Part shown: one piece after another, positions 51,861 through 62,244 of the stretch | Layout: each line of letters opens with the position of its first letter | Position numbering within the stretch: the stretch's first letter is position 1 | Origin: Hericium rajendrae | Taxonomy: Eukaryota; Basidiomycota; Agaricomycetes; Russulales; Hericiaceae | Assembly (NCBI GenBank): GCA_033439255.1 | Contig: CM065886.1 | Location: forward strand, 2,604,001 to 2,668,000 | Direction: 5' to 3' | DNA length: 64,000 nucleotides | Notes under the pieces: generated by a model | Database searches by the model: none | What the model saw: the letters and a program-made list of their open reading frames with translations, nothing else | What the model was told of the DNA's origin: nothing | Position numbers and translations under genes: made by a program

Positions 51861-54800
51861 CTAATCGTCATGAGAAGATCCATCTTCGGAAGAAGATTCC
51901 TCAGAATCCGAACTTTCGGCCTCCACAAGTTTTCGACCTATCTTGGGAAGCTCTGATCCCGATCGAGCGATGTAAGGTAGGAGCCTAAAGGCTGCACTTG
52001 CATATTTAAGGTATGCTCCACTTGGTTCTCGTAGCACATATGAACCTCCCTTTGTCCTTCTTTCCACGACATATGGACCAAGATAGCGAGGCTTTGCCTT
52101 TCGATCAGTACTAAGCTCTATGCCTGTGTTGCGCATCAGGACTAGGTCTCCGGGCTGATAGTATTCTGTTATCATTTTTCGTGCAAATCGTCGTTCAAAC
52201 TTCTCTTTTGACCCCAATCTATGCTGCTTGAGGGTCAAAGCTGCTTTGGCTACATCTGATGGCCGCTTCTCCAATTGGCGAATTCGAAGTGCTAGAAGAT
52301 CGGCTTCCTCCATTCCTGATTTAAATCCTTCAACAAGGAATGTGGCTTCGGTGAGGTCAAATGGAAGTACCGGATGACATCCATGAAGGAGGTAGTAGGG
52401 GGAAAATCCTGTTGATTGACTAACGGTAATTCGGTCAGCAAAGAATGCCTGTGTGACTTTTTGAGGCCATTTATGAATCTTTCCTTCACAGGATTTGATA
52501 ATGGCTTCTCGGATAATAAAGTGCCCGCGTTCTACAACTCCATTTGCTCGAGAATTATAAGGGGAGATGGTAACGTGCGGTGTTCCCATTTCTTCTGTCA
52601 GCTTGCGAAATGCGCCCAGGAACTCCTTTCCATTGTCTGTGACCACCTGGCCAATTGCTCCGTATCGGCAGTATATTTCTTCCCAGAGGAAGTTGGCAAG
52701 ATTCTCGGATCTTTTGTTGCGAAGGGCTCGCCCTTCCGAGGCTCGGGAAAGGTCGTCTCGTGCTGCCACTATGTATTGAAACCCATTGTCTCCTCCTACC
52801 TGTGGTAAGTCCATTAGGTCAAGGTACACCTTCACCCATAAGTTTGAGGGTGTCGAGATCGTGGGTGGAATGACCTTTCTCTTTAGACTTCGAATTTGGC
52901 ACTCGTGACAAGAACGCACATGATGTCGTACATCGTGCCTCATATGTGGCCAATAGAATCGGAGTCGAAGTGTCTCGAACACAGATTGCTCCCCTCGATG
53001 TCCAAGTCCTTCATGTGCTTCAGTAAGCAACTTTGTACGCTCATCGTGACCAAAGATCACTTTGAAGGGGTGTTCATTTCCATTCCTTCGATACATGGAA
53101 TCTCCTTTGACGAAAAACCGAGCTACCTTTTGTAGAAAGCGTCGATCATCCTGTACAGTCTTGACTTTGGCAGGATACTGAAGAGTCTTCAGAAATCTGA
53201 AAATATCCTGCAGCTCCTGGTCAAGTCGAATGGTGGCTGAAAATATGAATGACGGCAATTTCCTAACCGAATAGTGATGTGGAACAGATGGGGATGTTTT
53301 AGAGATCGTGGCATAGAGCGCAATGTTGTCCAGCCATGAATCATCATCCTCCTCTTCGTGTTCCCCTTCAGCAGGTTCTCGTCGTGACAAAGCATCTGGC
53401 CCTTTAAATTTATCCGCCGGTACATGGACAAGGGTGAAGTCGAACATGAGGATTCCTTGGATCCATCGATTGATAGCGGCATTCGGCTGAAGGTCTGGGG
53501 CATTTAACATTCCCTTGATGTACTTGGCATCAACCTCGACGTAAAGATCTGTGGCACCAATAAGATGTATGCTGTAATGTTTGAGGGCTCGGTACAACCC
53601 GAATAATTCCAGCTTTGGCTGAGAGTAACGAGACTCTACTTCGCTCATGGGCAATGATCCATATCGAGCAGGTCTTCGTCGGCCTTCTTCATCTAACTGG
53701 GAGAGAATGAATCCGACGGCATGCTTACTTGAGTCAACTGATAATATGATAGGCTTGTCCGATGAGTAGTCGATAGCTCGTAAAGCAGGTGCCGTTGTGA
53801 CAAGCTTCTTCAGCTGATCAAAGGCTTTTTGCCGCCGTTCATCCCAAATAAACTCAGCTTCCTTTCGAGTAAGTTCAGTGAGTGGTCGGATGATCTGGGA
53901 GTATCCAGGAATCCAGATGCGGACTGTGCCACATAGACCTAAAAATCCTCGCACGTCTTTTGGGGTCTTTAGTGGGGGCCAATTGAGAATTTTGGAAACC
54001 TTTTTATCTTCTGGTATGCGTCCATCCTGTGTGCACGTCTGCCCCAGAATATCCACACTCGGGCGGCAAATCTGAACCTTGTTGGGTGCGAACGTCGCTC
54101 CGGCATGCTTGATGCGGTGCATAATCCGATGAACATCCTGCGCATGTTCCCAGATGAATCGCCGAATTCCTGGATTTTCCGATAACACCTCTGGTTCTCC
54201 TTTTTCATTGAGGTACTGAGTCTTTGGCCCTCTAACTGCCAAGTCATCAATGAAGATGTTGGCATGTTCAGGGATTTCAGGCTGCAGGATGAACACCATG
54301 CAATTCTGAAATTCAGCTGGGGAGTTGGTAAAGCCCATGGGCATTGATGTGATGCGGAGAAGTCCAAGCGGCGTCAGAAATGCAGTGAGATCACGGCTTT
54401 CAGGATGAACTTTTCGTGCATCGAATCCCCAGAAGAGATCAAAGACAGTGTTACATGCCCGCCCTGCAAAAGGTTCAACAAAGTTATCCAAGATAGGTGG
54501 GACTCCTGAATCTCGGATGGTCACCTTGTTGAGTGGCTGAAGATCGTGTACAATACGGAGCTTGCCATTTTTCTTCAATACGCAAAACCAGCGGGAACGA
54601 TAAGCTGATTGAGATGGCTCATATACTCCGGCTGCAATTTTTTCTTTGATTAGTGTGATGACCTTGTCCTTTATTCCAGGTGGGATCGGTATGTTTCGGT
54701 ACTCCCAGGGACTATGAGGTACAGTGGGAATAATGTATGGCGTGAAATAGGATTCTTTGAGGGTCCCGCGCTGAGTCTCTTCAAAGGCAAGGGCCTCCTC

Positions 54801-55760
54801 ATTTAGCACCATGATGTGCGTGAAGAGCTTCTCCTCTTCTGGCCATAGGAACCCCTCCGTATTGATTTTTAGGATGTTACGACGTTCTTCGGTGATACGT
54901 GCCGTCGGCTGGAAGTCAGGCGGTAGCTTTGGTAAATGTGGCAGGGTCAGAAGTGGATCTTCGGGAATTTGTCGATGGACTCGTGCAGATTCCGGGAATG
55001 TCCCAGGCACTGGTTTAACCTTCTTGTCAACGCGTTTGTACATGGTGAAGGATTGCGCATGACTTTCGACCAAGTTCAGAAGTACCGAAGTTATTCCACC
55101 TGTCCTGCAAGTAGGATTATTATTCCCATGGAGCAAGGTCGATGCGAAGAGGCAGGTTGCCGCAGGACGTGAATCAAATGATGCGCAATACGTGTCATTG
55201 GGGATCCCAGATATCCGATGGCAAGGAGCGCTACACAAAGAAATAAAACAAAGGTCCGAGGCCCGAAAGTCCAAGGTTAACACAAGGGGTTTCATAGTAG
55301 GAGAAGAAGAGGCATAGGGAAGGGGAAGAGGCACCGACAGGTTATCATACAGAGGATCTGAGGAATGAAGACTGGAAGGAAGATGTTTTTGGATTTTTAA
55401 GTATAGATTATAGTGATGTTTTTGGGTTTTATGGATTATTCGAAAAGCAAGGGGCAAACGTAGACGTACAAATTCAGACAGGTCCGAGATAGCGATCGAC
55501 GCCGGCAGATGCGAAAAGTCATAGCGATAGGTGAGGATAGGGGAAAGTGGCAAAACAGGCCTGACCGCGGGGAACTTAAATATTGAGTCCGGCTCGAAGA
55601 GATTTCGGGCGCGCACCTTAGTCGTCATTTTCTTCAAGGATAGTACGCTCGTCGATGAGGTATTCCTTGACGATGTCATACCACTCCTTGAATTCACGAT
55701 CGTAAAGCTTGGCAAGCATGGGGAGTTGAAGTCCGTCGACCAGTCCACTTTCGATGACAT
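51861..55760 (-). CDS. pol of the large gypsy-like element: reverse transcriptase, RNase H, integrase
   Basis: A 1,299-residue frame. Reverse transcriptase shows RWFCVLKKNGKLRIVHDLQP, LRITSMPMGFTNSPAEFQN and NIFIDDLAVRGP, with FIDD at the place of the usual YxDD. RNase H has ILSVDSSKHAVGFILSQ. The integrase has the zinc motif HEGLGHRGEQS...CHECQ and a core with YLDLMDLPQ, VVTDNGKEFLGA and NGVVERGHF. The C-terminus is acidic (SSDSEESSSEDGSSHDD) and no chromodomain is seen. About 300 residues before the RT have no recognised domain. Confidence 0.88.
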   Translation of the reverse strand: MSSKVDWSTDFNSPCLPSFTIVNSRSGMTSSRNTSSTSVLSLKKMTTKVRARNLFEPDSIFKFPAVRPVLPLSPILTYRYDFSHLPASIAISDLSEFVRLRLPLAFRIIHKTQKHHYNLYLKIQKHLPSSLHSSDPLYDNLSVPLPLPYASSSPTMKPLVLTLDFRASDLCFISLCSAPCHRISGIPNDTYCASFDSRPAATCLFASTLLHGNNNPTCRTGGITSVLLNLVESHAQSFTMYKRVDKKVKPVPGTFPESARVHRQIPEDPLLTLPHLPKLPPDFQPTARITEERRNILKINTEGFLWPEEEKLFTHIMVLNEEALAFEETQRGTLKESYFTPYIIPTVPHSPWEYRNIPIPPGIKDKVITLIKEKIAAGVYEPSQSAYRSRWFCVLKKNGKLRIVHDLQPLNKVTIRDSGVPPILDNFVEPFAGRACNTVFDLFWGFDARKVHPESRDLTAFLTPLGLLRITSMPMGFTNSPAEFQNCMVFILQPEIPEHANIFIDDLAVRGPKTQYLNEKGEPEVLSENPGIRRFIWEHAQDVHRIMHRIKHAGATFAPNKVQICRPSVDILGQTCTQDGRIPEDKKVSKILNWPPLKTPKDVRGFLGLCGTVRIWIPGYSQIIRPLTELTRKEAEFIWDERRQKAFDQLKKLVTTAPALRAIDYSSDKPIILSVDSSKHAVGFILSQLDEEGRRRPARYGSLPMSEVESRYSQPKLELFGLYRALKHYSIHLIGATDLYVEVDAKYIKGMLNAPDLQPNAAINRWIQGILMFDFTLVHVPADKFKGPDALSRREPAEGEHEEEDDDSWLDNIALYATISKTSPSVPHHYSVRKLPSFIFSATIRLDQELQDIFRFLKTLQYPAKVKTVQDDRRFLQKVARFFVKGDSMYRRNGNEHPFKVIFGHDERTKLLTEAHEGLGHRGEQSVFETLRLRFYWPHMRHDVRHHVRSCHECQIRSLKRKVIPPTISTPSNLWVKVYLDLMDLPQVGGDNGFQYIVAARDDLSRASEGRALRNKRSENLANFLWEEIYCRYGAIGQVVTDNGKEFLGAFRKLTEEMGTPHVTISPYNSRANGVVERGHFIIREAIIKSCEGKIHKWPQKVTQAFFADRITVSQSTGFSPYYLLHGCHPVLPFDLTEATFLVEGFKSGMEEADLLALRIRQLEKRPSDVAKAALTLKQHRLGSKEKFERRFARKMITEYYQPGDLVLMRNTGIELSTDRKAKPRYLGPYVVERRTKGGSYVLREPSGAYLKYASAAFRLLPYIARSGSELPKIGRKLVEAESSDSEESSSEDGSSHDD

Positions 55761-58700
55761 TGCGAATAAGTGTATCGTCAGCGAAGTGAATCGATACGAG
55801 TTGCTCGAGTGCGTTGGCGTACTCGAGACGCCTCTGGGATCGAAAGAAGTCTGCGGTGATGAGTAGGAACTGAGCCTCGGAGTCGCGAAAGAGTGGGCTT
55901 AGCGGCGCATCCGGGGATCCCGCGTACTCCCGTATGAACTTGAGGGCTGGATGGTTGAGAGCATCTTGAAGCTCGGGGTTTCCTCGATCGAAGTGTCGAC
56001 GGATCAGCGTGACGTTGTCGCGTACACAAAGGATGACCATCCTGCAAAGTCCGCGCCAATAGTAATAAGTCCCGAGTGCCGAAGGATGGAATGGAGAGTC
56101 AGCGAGCGCGATGAGGTCGGGTACGAGAAAGCGGTCGCGAAGCTCGCCGGTGATGAAAGTTGTGGGCTTCAATCCCATGAAGGAGTGGGGGTAGGTGAGC
56201 GAATCTGCGCGCGCTGACCCGTCGGCTTGAGCACGAAATCCTGGGAGTGAGATCTGAGGGTTGACGGGATAGACGTGGTCGCCGTCGAACCTGCTGGGGG
56301 TGTCGTCGGTTTGCTGATCAAGGGCTTCCGTTAGTTCGACAGCGCGTTCCTCGTCGGAATCGTCCTGCGCGTCGATCTCCATGGCCGTCCTGTATTCGCG
56401 GCTCGAGGCAATGGACATAGTGGACTGCATTTCGGATATGTCGGCGTCCGATCCGACGTGAGTCGCGATGTAGGCCTCGATTCGGGAGCGTGTGTCGGGA
56501 GAAGGCGGGGTGACAGGTATGACTACCTGGGGCAGAGAGTCGTTGCTCGCAGAGGACTCGGACGTGGTGTCAGAATCGGCGGTCGTGCGTCGAATCTCGT
56601 CGAGGATGGTAGGGGTGAGGAGAGCCAGCATCGACTCGACTTTGTAGGTGGTGTCGGGCGGGGGAATAGCGATACCGGCGCCGCGGTATAGCTCAGTAAT
56701 CTTCTCAAGCGTACCTTCGCAGAGATGCCCCAGACCGAATACTAATGCGTCGATCTCGTCACTCGCGATGGACTCGAGAGACGGGCAGGACGATCCTGCG
56801 GAATCGGACCCACTGAGCCGTCCTCCCTTTTCCACCAAATCCTCTCCCTCAGCTCCAGCGCCTTCAACGTCCTCCTCTTGATCTTGCGCAGCTTGTGCCC
56901 AGGTGAGCGCGTGAGCGAGCTTTCCAGTTGGGGGTGGAACTTGCGTGCAGGTGCCGTCGAGCGAAGGGGATCCCGCCGGAGGAAGGCCGAAAGAAAAATT
57001 CGCTGATGCGGGGTAATGATCGAGTGCGGCGTAGGCTTCGGGAGTTCTGAGGGGTTCGGGAGGGTAAGTGAGACCTCCCGTGGGGCTGGAGTTAAGAGAG
57101 GGTGCGGGATCCGTCTCGGGAGGGGTGCTGGTGCTGACAACGCCCGATCTCTCACGAAAGGGCCGAAGGTCTTGAAAGGACCACTCGTGTCCACGGTCCG
57201 GAGCTTTGTCGTCGTCGTCCGATTCGAGCTCCCGCGTCCTTTCGGTGATGAGCTCGTCCAGGTAATACCGCATTATGCCGTGGCCGATGTAATGGGCACA
57301 ATTCCCCACTCCAGGTAAGTGGACTCGGAGCTCGCTGTTGACGAGCGCCATGTCGATGTAGGGAAGGCCTGCGTGTCCTTCTGTGCCCATCCCTGCAACG
57401 ATACCTTTGTCGGTGACTACGGTCGTGCCGTGGAGATCTCCCGCGTCACGAATTTCAGTAAATCGTGCTTTCGCACGCTGGAGGACGCCAAGGAGCTCGT
57501 GGTAGTCCGCTCCATTCACGTCTGATTCTAGGGTAAGTCCTCGAACGTTCTCTGACGCGACAGAGGGGAGAATACCTCGAAGCGGGCTGCTCATGATGGG
57601 GCATACGCGTAATTCGCTGCCCATCACGTATAGGGAGGATGGAGTTTCGAGGAGTAAGAGTGATGGTTGGCGCGGGAGCGATGAGGATGCTGGAACCTGA
57701 GGTGAGTACGTTTTTCTGTTTGATCGCGCCTTTATATACTGAGCGTCGTCTTCTAATTCCTTGCTCGTGCTTGAGGAGACCTCGAGCTTGTCAGCTCGGA
57801 TTATCATGTTTTCTCGATTCTTCCCAGCCCCGGAGGTGTAACCCTCCTTACTACGCCCTTGCGGCTTGCCCACAATCCCCGCGACACAGCCTACTTCGCC
57901 CGTCGTACCACCAAAACGACGGATCTCCCTGTCCGCGGTGAGTATCCCGCGGCGTTCTTTCCCGCGTCCTGAGAGACTAACTTCGCCGTTTCTGTCTCGC
58001 GAGCAGGTTTTTCCATGAGTGGCGCATTGTGCTGACTCGATTCCGACATTGCGCAGCATGCTCATATTCCCCGAAACATGCTTTCCTTTCACTGGGCTTT
58101 TGACCCTCTGCAAGGACTCCTTGGTAACACAGGTTCGAGACCCGGGCGGGCTATCTGCAACTTTCCCCATTTCGGCGGACACGTTGTTCGCAAAGGTGAG
58201 TCCCTGCTTCTCCCATTCTTCGAAGTCTGACCTTCTGATGTTTCCCCAATCTCGCGCATGGCTCGCGTCGCTAGCGCTATAACGTGCCAAGTTATTCGCG
58301 TCAGCGAGCCTGTCAGGCTCATTTCCCAAGTTATATTCTGCCCGTGGTTCTCCTTCGCCATTTGGCGAGTGGATTCCGTCCTCGCAGGATCGCGCCATAG
58401 TCCTGCGATCATCGCTCTTTTGTTCTGGATGGGCGGCGCTTTCCTTATCACTCGAGGGCCGTGTTTTCCCCCCTAAGTCGTTGTAACACGTTTCCATTAC
58501 CGTTTTCCGAGTGAACGCATTTTCGCGTTCATTGGTGGCATGGCGCGCCCCCTCGCTCCCCTTAGTATCTTCGATCTCTTTATCCTTCGAGGTGCGTTCG
58601 TCCCGCGTCTTGCTTTCACTATTCGACACATTAATTCCTTGATTTTCGAGCTGTAGCCTCACGACTTCACCGATCGCCAGAGGTGCTCGATGCTTCAAGC

Positions 58701-59358
58701 TGTCAAGTGCACTTTCGCGGACAGGGGCACTGATTTTGGATATTCCAAGGTACGCTCTTCCATGGTTTTTCGTCCTGCCGACTTCGCATCTGACTCGATC
58801 CACCGCATCCGCCGAGTCTTTGCCGGGATCAGGCAAATCAGCAGCAACTCCGTTTCTCGTGTCTGAGACGGTACCATCACTTTCAGTGACCATGACCTCT
58901 GCATTCAGAGCTTCGTCTTCATCGTTCCAAAGTCGAGTTCGAGTTGTTTCACCAACAACAGGGTACGTTGATCCCCCGATGCTCGCAAAGTAGGTCCTAA
59001 CGTCTGTGTTTTCTCGAGGGTCACTTGCCTCCACCAAAAATGGTCCAAAGTGCGCTGTTTCTTCTTCGACTAGCACTTCCCATAGGGCTCGGTCGGGCTG
59101 CTCGGGATCTTTCTGTACGAGGTAAGTCCCGTCTTCTCGTTCATCAATCGAGACTAAATTTCCTCTTTGCCATGGCCTTCCCAGCAGCATCTCGAATGGT
59201 ACCTGTTCCCCAATATACAAGTCCGCTTTAGTTGTTACTTCGCCGAAAGACAGGGGCACTTTTCGGACTAAGCCAATGAGTTGACCCGTTCCCCCGTTTG
59301 CGTCGTGCATCTCTATCTTCTGGTTCAAGTCAATGGGTAAACGGACCTTTTTCTCCAA
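55618..59358 (-). CDS. Protease C-terminal segment and long spacer frame of the large gypsy-like element
   Basis: A 1,246-residue frame overlapping the gag frame at one end and the pol frame at the other. The first 80 residues (VPFEMLLGRPWQRGNLVSID) continue a retropepsin-like fold. A long hydrophilic, charged region follows. The last 200 or so residues form a separate globular segment (SALGTYYYWRGLCRMVILCV, AQFLLITADFFRSQRRLEYA). That extra domain is not part of the usual gypsy set, and I do not recognise it. Confidence 0.7.
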   Translation of the reverse strand: MEKKVRLPIDLNQKIEMHDANGGTGQLIGLVRKVPLSFGEVTTKADLYIGEQVPFEMLLGRPWQRGNLVSIDEREDGTYLVQKDPEQPDRALWEVLVEEETAHFGPFLVEASDPRENTDVRTYFASIGGSTYPVVGETTRTRLWNDEDEALNAEVMVTESDGTVSDTRNGVAADLPDPGKDSADAVDRVRCEVGRTKNHGRAYLGISKISAPVRESALDSLKHRAPLAIGEVVRLQLENQGINVSNSESKTRDERTSKDKEIEDTKGSEGARHATNERENAFTRKTVMETCYNDLGGKTRPSSDKESAAHPEQKSDDRRTMARSCEDGIHSPNGEGEPRAEYNLGNEPDRLADANNLARYSASDASHARDWGNIRRSDFEEWEKQGLTFANNVSAEMGKVADSPPGSRTCVTKESLQRVKSPVKGKHVSGNMSMLRNVGIESAQCATHGKTCSRDRNGEVSLSGRGKERRGILTADREIRRFGGTTGEVGCVAGIVGKPQGRSKEGYTSGAGKNRENMIIRADKLEVSSSTSKELEDDAQYIKARSNRKTYSPQVPASSSLPRQPSLLLLETPSSLYVMGSELRVCPIMSSPLRGILPSVASENVRGLTLESDVNGADYHELLGVLQRAKARFTEIRDAGDLHGTTVVTDKGIVAGMGTEGHAGLPYIDMALVNSELRVHLPGVGNCAHYIGHGIMRYYLDELITERTRELESDDDDKAPDRGHEWSFQDLRPFRERSGVVSTSTPPETDPAPSLNSSPTGGLTYPPEPLRTPEAYAALDHYPASANFSFGLPPAGSPSLDGTCTQVPPPTGKLAHALTWAQAAQDQEEDVEGAGAEGEDLVEKGGRLSGSDSAGSSCPSLESIASDEIDALVFGLGHLCEGTLEKITELYRGAGIAIPPPDTTYKVESMLALLTPTILDEIRRTTADSDTTSESSASNDSLPQVVIPVTPPSPDTRSRIEAYIATHVGSDADISEMQSTMSIASSREYRTAMEIDAQDDSDEERAVELTEALDQQTDDTPSRFDGDHVYPVNPQISLPGFRAQADGSARADSLTYPHSFMGLKPTTFITGELRDRFLVPDLIALADSPFHPSALGTYYYWRGLCRMVILCVRDNVTLIRRHFDRGNPELQDALNHPALKFIREYAGSPDAPLSPLFRDSEAQFLLITADFFRSQRRLEYANALEQLVSIHFADDTLIRNVIESGLVDGLQLPMLAKLYDREFKEWYDIVKEYLIDERTILEENDD

Positions 59359-61813
59359 GCTTCAAGACTTAGAATATTGAGCTGAGAGCCAGTGTCGATG
59401 ATGCCTGTTATGTCCTTTTCCCGATATTGAAATTGTACCTTAATCAAAGGTCCTCGGGGTGGCCGAAAAAGCGAATGTACACCAGCTCCTTCTCCCATTA
59501 TTGTAGTATTCATTGTTTGATTTCGCTTTTTCATGCTTTCGGACAAGACAGATTGGATTTCCGATGAGGATCCTAACAAGTCACCAATGGAGAGCTGAAT
59601 GGGCGTACGCAGCATTTGTTTAACTACTTGTGATGGATCCACCGATATAGCGGATTTGCGAGGTGCGGGCTTTCTCCTCTCATTTTCTCCTTTTGCACTA
59701 GCTGATGGCTTGACCCGTTTCAACTGTGCAGTGGCTGGAGTTACATCTTCCATGATCTGGTCATCGTCTCCAGGATCAAACAGCCGATCCTGGGTATCGA
59801 TGGGCTGCTGTCCGGAAGGATTACTAGGGCTCAGCTCGATGCGTGGGATGAGCAGCTTTCCTTTCATTTCTCTCCTCTTCTTGTCCAATGGGTCTTCTTC
59901 GTCAGAGTCCGAATCCACATTGGTTGCTCGCCAGTCCATTGGCACATCCTCACGTTCTGTGCGTGGCTCTGGTGCCTTTCCCTTTTCCTCATTCCTTGAA
60001 CTTCGCGTAATAGGACCATTTCTTGGATGTCCTACTCGTTCGCCTGGAATTCGTGGGGCCTGAGAAGTACGAGGCACATTCTTGGGTGTAGGTGTACTTC
60101 CCGTAGCCTTTCCAGAGGGTTTCACCGTTACAGGTCTCTTTGGGGGATATACTCCATCAAAGGTGGTTCGCCGAGCTTGTGAGGTGCTCTTTGGGGATCG
60201 TTCCACTGGATAGGCCAAATAGTCCTCCTCATCGGTATCTCCTGCCATCAAAAACACTCCTCCATCTTCATCGTCAGATTCTCGCTCATACTCGATCACT
60301 TGAATCAGGTTTGTTCGTGCGATCGGTGTGCTTTGCGCAGGTGCTTGTTGTTCAGCCCGCTCTCGCGCTGCTGCTGCGATGATTGTTTCATCTTGGAATC
60401 GTCTAATAAAGGCTCCGTTCCCATGGGTGATCCTTCTCTGAGCATCACGGGCTAATGTTCCTTGGCTGATTAATTCCTCCAACCTTCTGCAGTTATTCAG
60501 TCCATGTCCTTGGTCTCCACATCCATAGCAAGTCATCTCATTTCTGCGGTTGGGTGGAAATGTGGTACTCCCAGATCCTCCTGAATTATTGTTTCCTATG
60601 TGTGGAGGTGGGTCTCTCGGCCACGGGGTTCTTGGAGGTGGAGTGGGTAACCGTCTGGGCTCAGCATTCAGAGTTGCCCCCTGGCCCTTTACTGCTGGAG
60701 GTGGCATAATTTCAGTTATGATCTTGTCCAACCGTAAGGCCCTGTAATAAACCATTGCATACTGAGGGTCATTAATGCTGAGCTGACTGAGTTGCTGGAT
60801 CAGGTCTTCCATGGTGTCTTGATTATTTGGGGCTTGTCGGGGTGGAGGCAGCGTGTTCGACCGTGGAGCTTTGTATTCCACTTCTTCATCGTCTGTGTAT
60901 CTGACTCTCTTTTTTTTAGGAGTCATCTTCTTGCGATTGTGCCTTGCTTTCTTGCCACGCCGGTGCTCATTGAGGCGGTTATCTTCATCTGATGAGTCTT
61001 CATCTTCTGAGTCGTCGCTCCCACTCCAGTCTGTGGGGTCCTCATCACTACTTTCATCAAGGATGTCATCAAAACGATTTCGGGTCAACATGGTTTCCGC
61101 GATAACTTCGACTGCCTGCATGTCATAGGGTTGGGAACGGTTGTGATTTGGATGAGAAGACAGATATCGCGCCTCTATTATTTTGCGAAACTCCCGTCCG
61201 ATCCCTCGCCAAAAGAATGCTGCATGCTCTGCTTGCGTGATTTTGTTTTTCTGGAGGAGCCATCCCGCAATCTTGACGAATCCCGGGTGTACTTCTTCCA
61301 AGAGGCTAGGTTCCCCATCCTCTTACGTTTAGTTTGGCTGATGTACTTTGCTAGGTCCCTCTTCTTAAATCGCTGGTCGTATAGGTCTGCGTCATAATAT
61401 TTGAGCAGATCAGACTTGAGATTGTTCCAATTGTTCGCTCGATAACTCTCCAGACCCTCGATGAACTCGGTGACTTCTCGTGAACAGTACTGAGTGATAG
61501 ATACACATTTTTCAGCATCTAGGACAACATTGTTCTGATTGCACAGCCGCTCGAAGTGGTCTACGAACTTCTCCACATAATTGTACTCTCCCTTGAATTT
61601 GATCGGGGCATTCTTCGTTCCTGGAAGGGGGAGAGTCAAGATTGACGGTACTGGGGCTACTGCTTGGGGTTGCATTCCCTGGCCAACCTGAGCTTGAGCA
61701 CCTTGCCCAGCTTGTGGCTGGACTCCTTGTCCTGCTGGAGCTACAGGTGCACCTCCTATATTTGGATTCACTGCTGGACCGATACCCTGTCCTGCTGGGA
61801 TGTTCACGTTCAT
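59325..61813 (-). CDS. gag of the large gypsy-like element, with CCHC knuckle
   Basis: Two overlapping open frames: 61813-61178 (N-terminal PAGQG/QPQAGQGAQ repeats, then a capsid-like part with FKGEYNYVEKFVDHFERLCN) and 61301-59325 (capsid end, an acidic Asp/Ser-rich stretch, the knuckle CYGCGDQGHGLNNC, a Pro-rich linker and a protease start GIIDTGSQLNILSLEAW). The CCHC knuckle and the DTGS-type motif identify it. Confidence 0.8.
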
Positions 61814-62244
61814 TGTGGCTAGGATTGGTGGTGTAGGCGGAGGTGATGGTGGTAATGGAGTGACTAGGGATAAATCGGGTGGATTCTGGACTGGACTAGG
61901 ATGAGAAGCAGGGCTCCCGACTGGCGAGATTGATGCTCCTGCAGATGGTGGAGAGTTTGAAAGGGTACTCAGAGGTACCGAACTCGGTGATGATCCTGAT
62001 GATGGAAGGGTACTGATTCCTGCTTCACTTGAGCCGGACGTTGGGTTTAGAGAGCTTGGAGAACTGATGAGATCTGATGCGAGTGTTGTCGGAGTCGATC
62101 TTCTGGACGGGACTTCGGTATCAGAAGATCCAGATGGTGATGGGGCACGGTATAAGCTGAACGATGATGAAGCCGTGTTCCTGGCTTTCGAATTGTTTAC
62201 CAGTCAGAAGAACAAACCAACTCCCTCGCGGTGGGCTCCAATGA
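61814..62244 (-). other. 5' leader of the large gypsy-like element with a possible primer-binding site
   Basis: On the minus strand the LTR end is followed after four bases by TGGAGCCCACCGCGAG (62240-62225), which begins with the TGG expected of a tRNA primer-binding site. The rest of the leader, 430 bases in all with the binding site, precedes gag. Confidence 0.55.
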
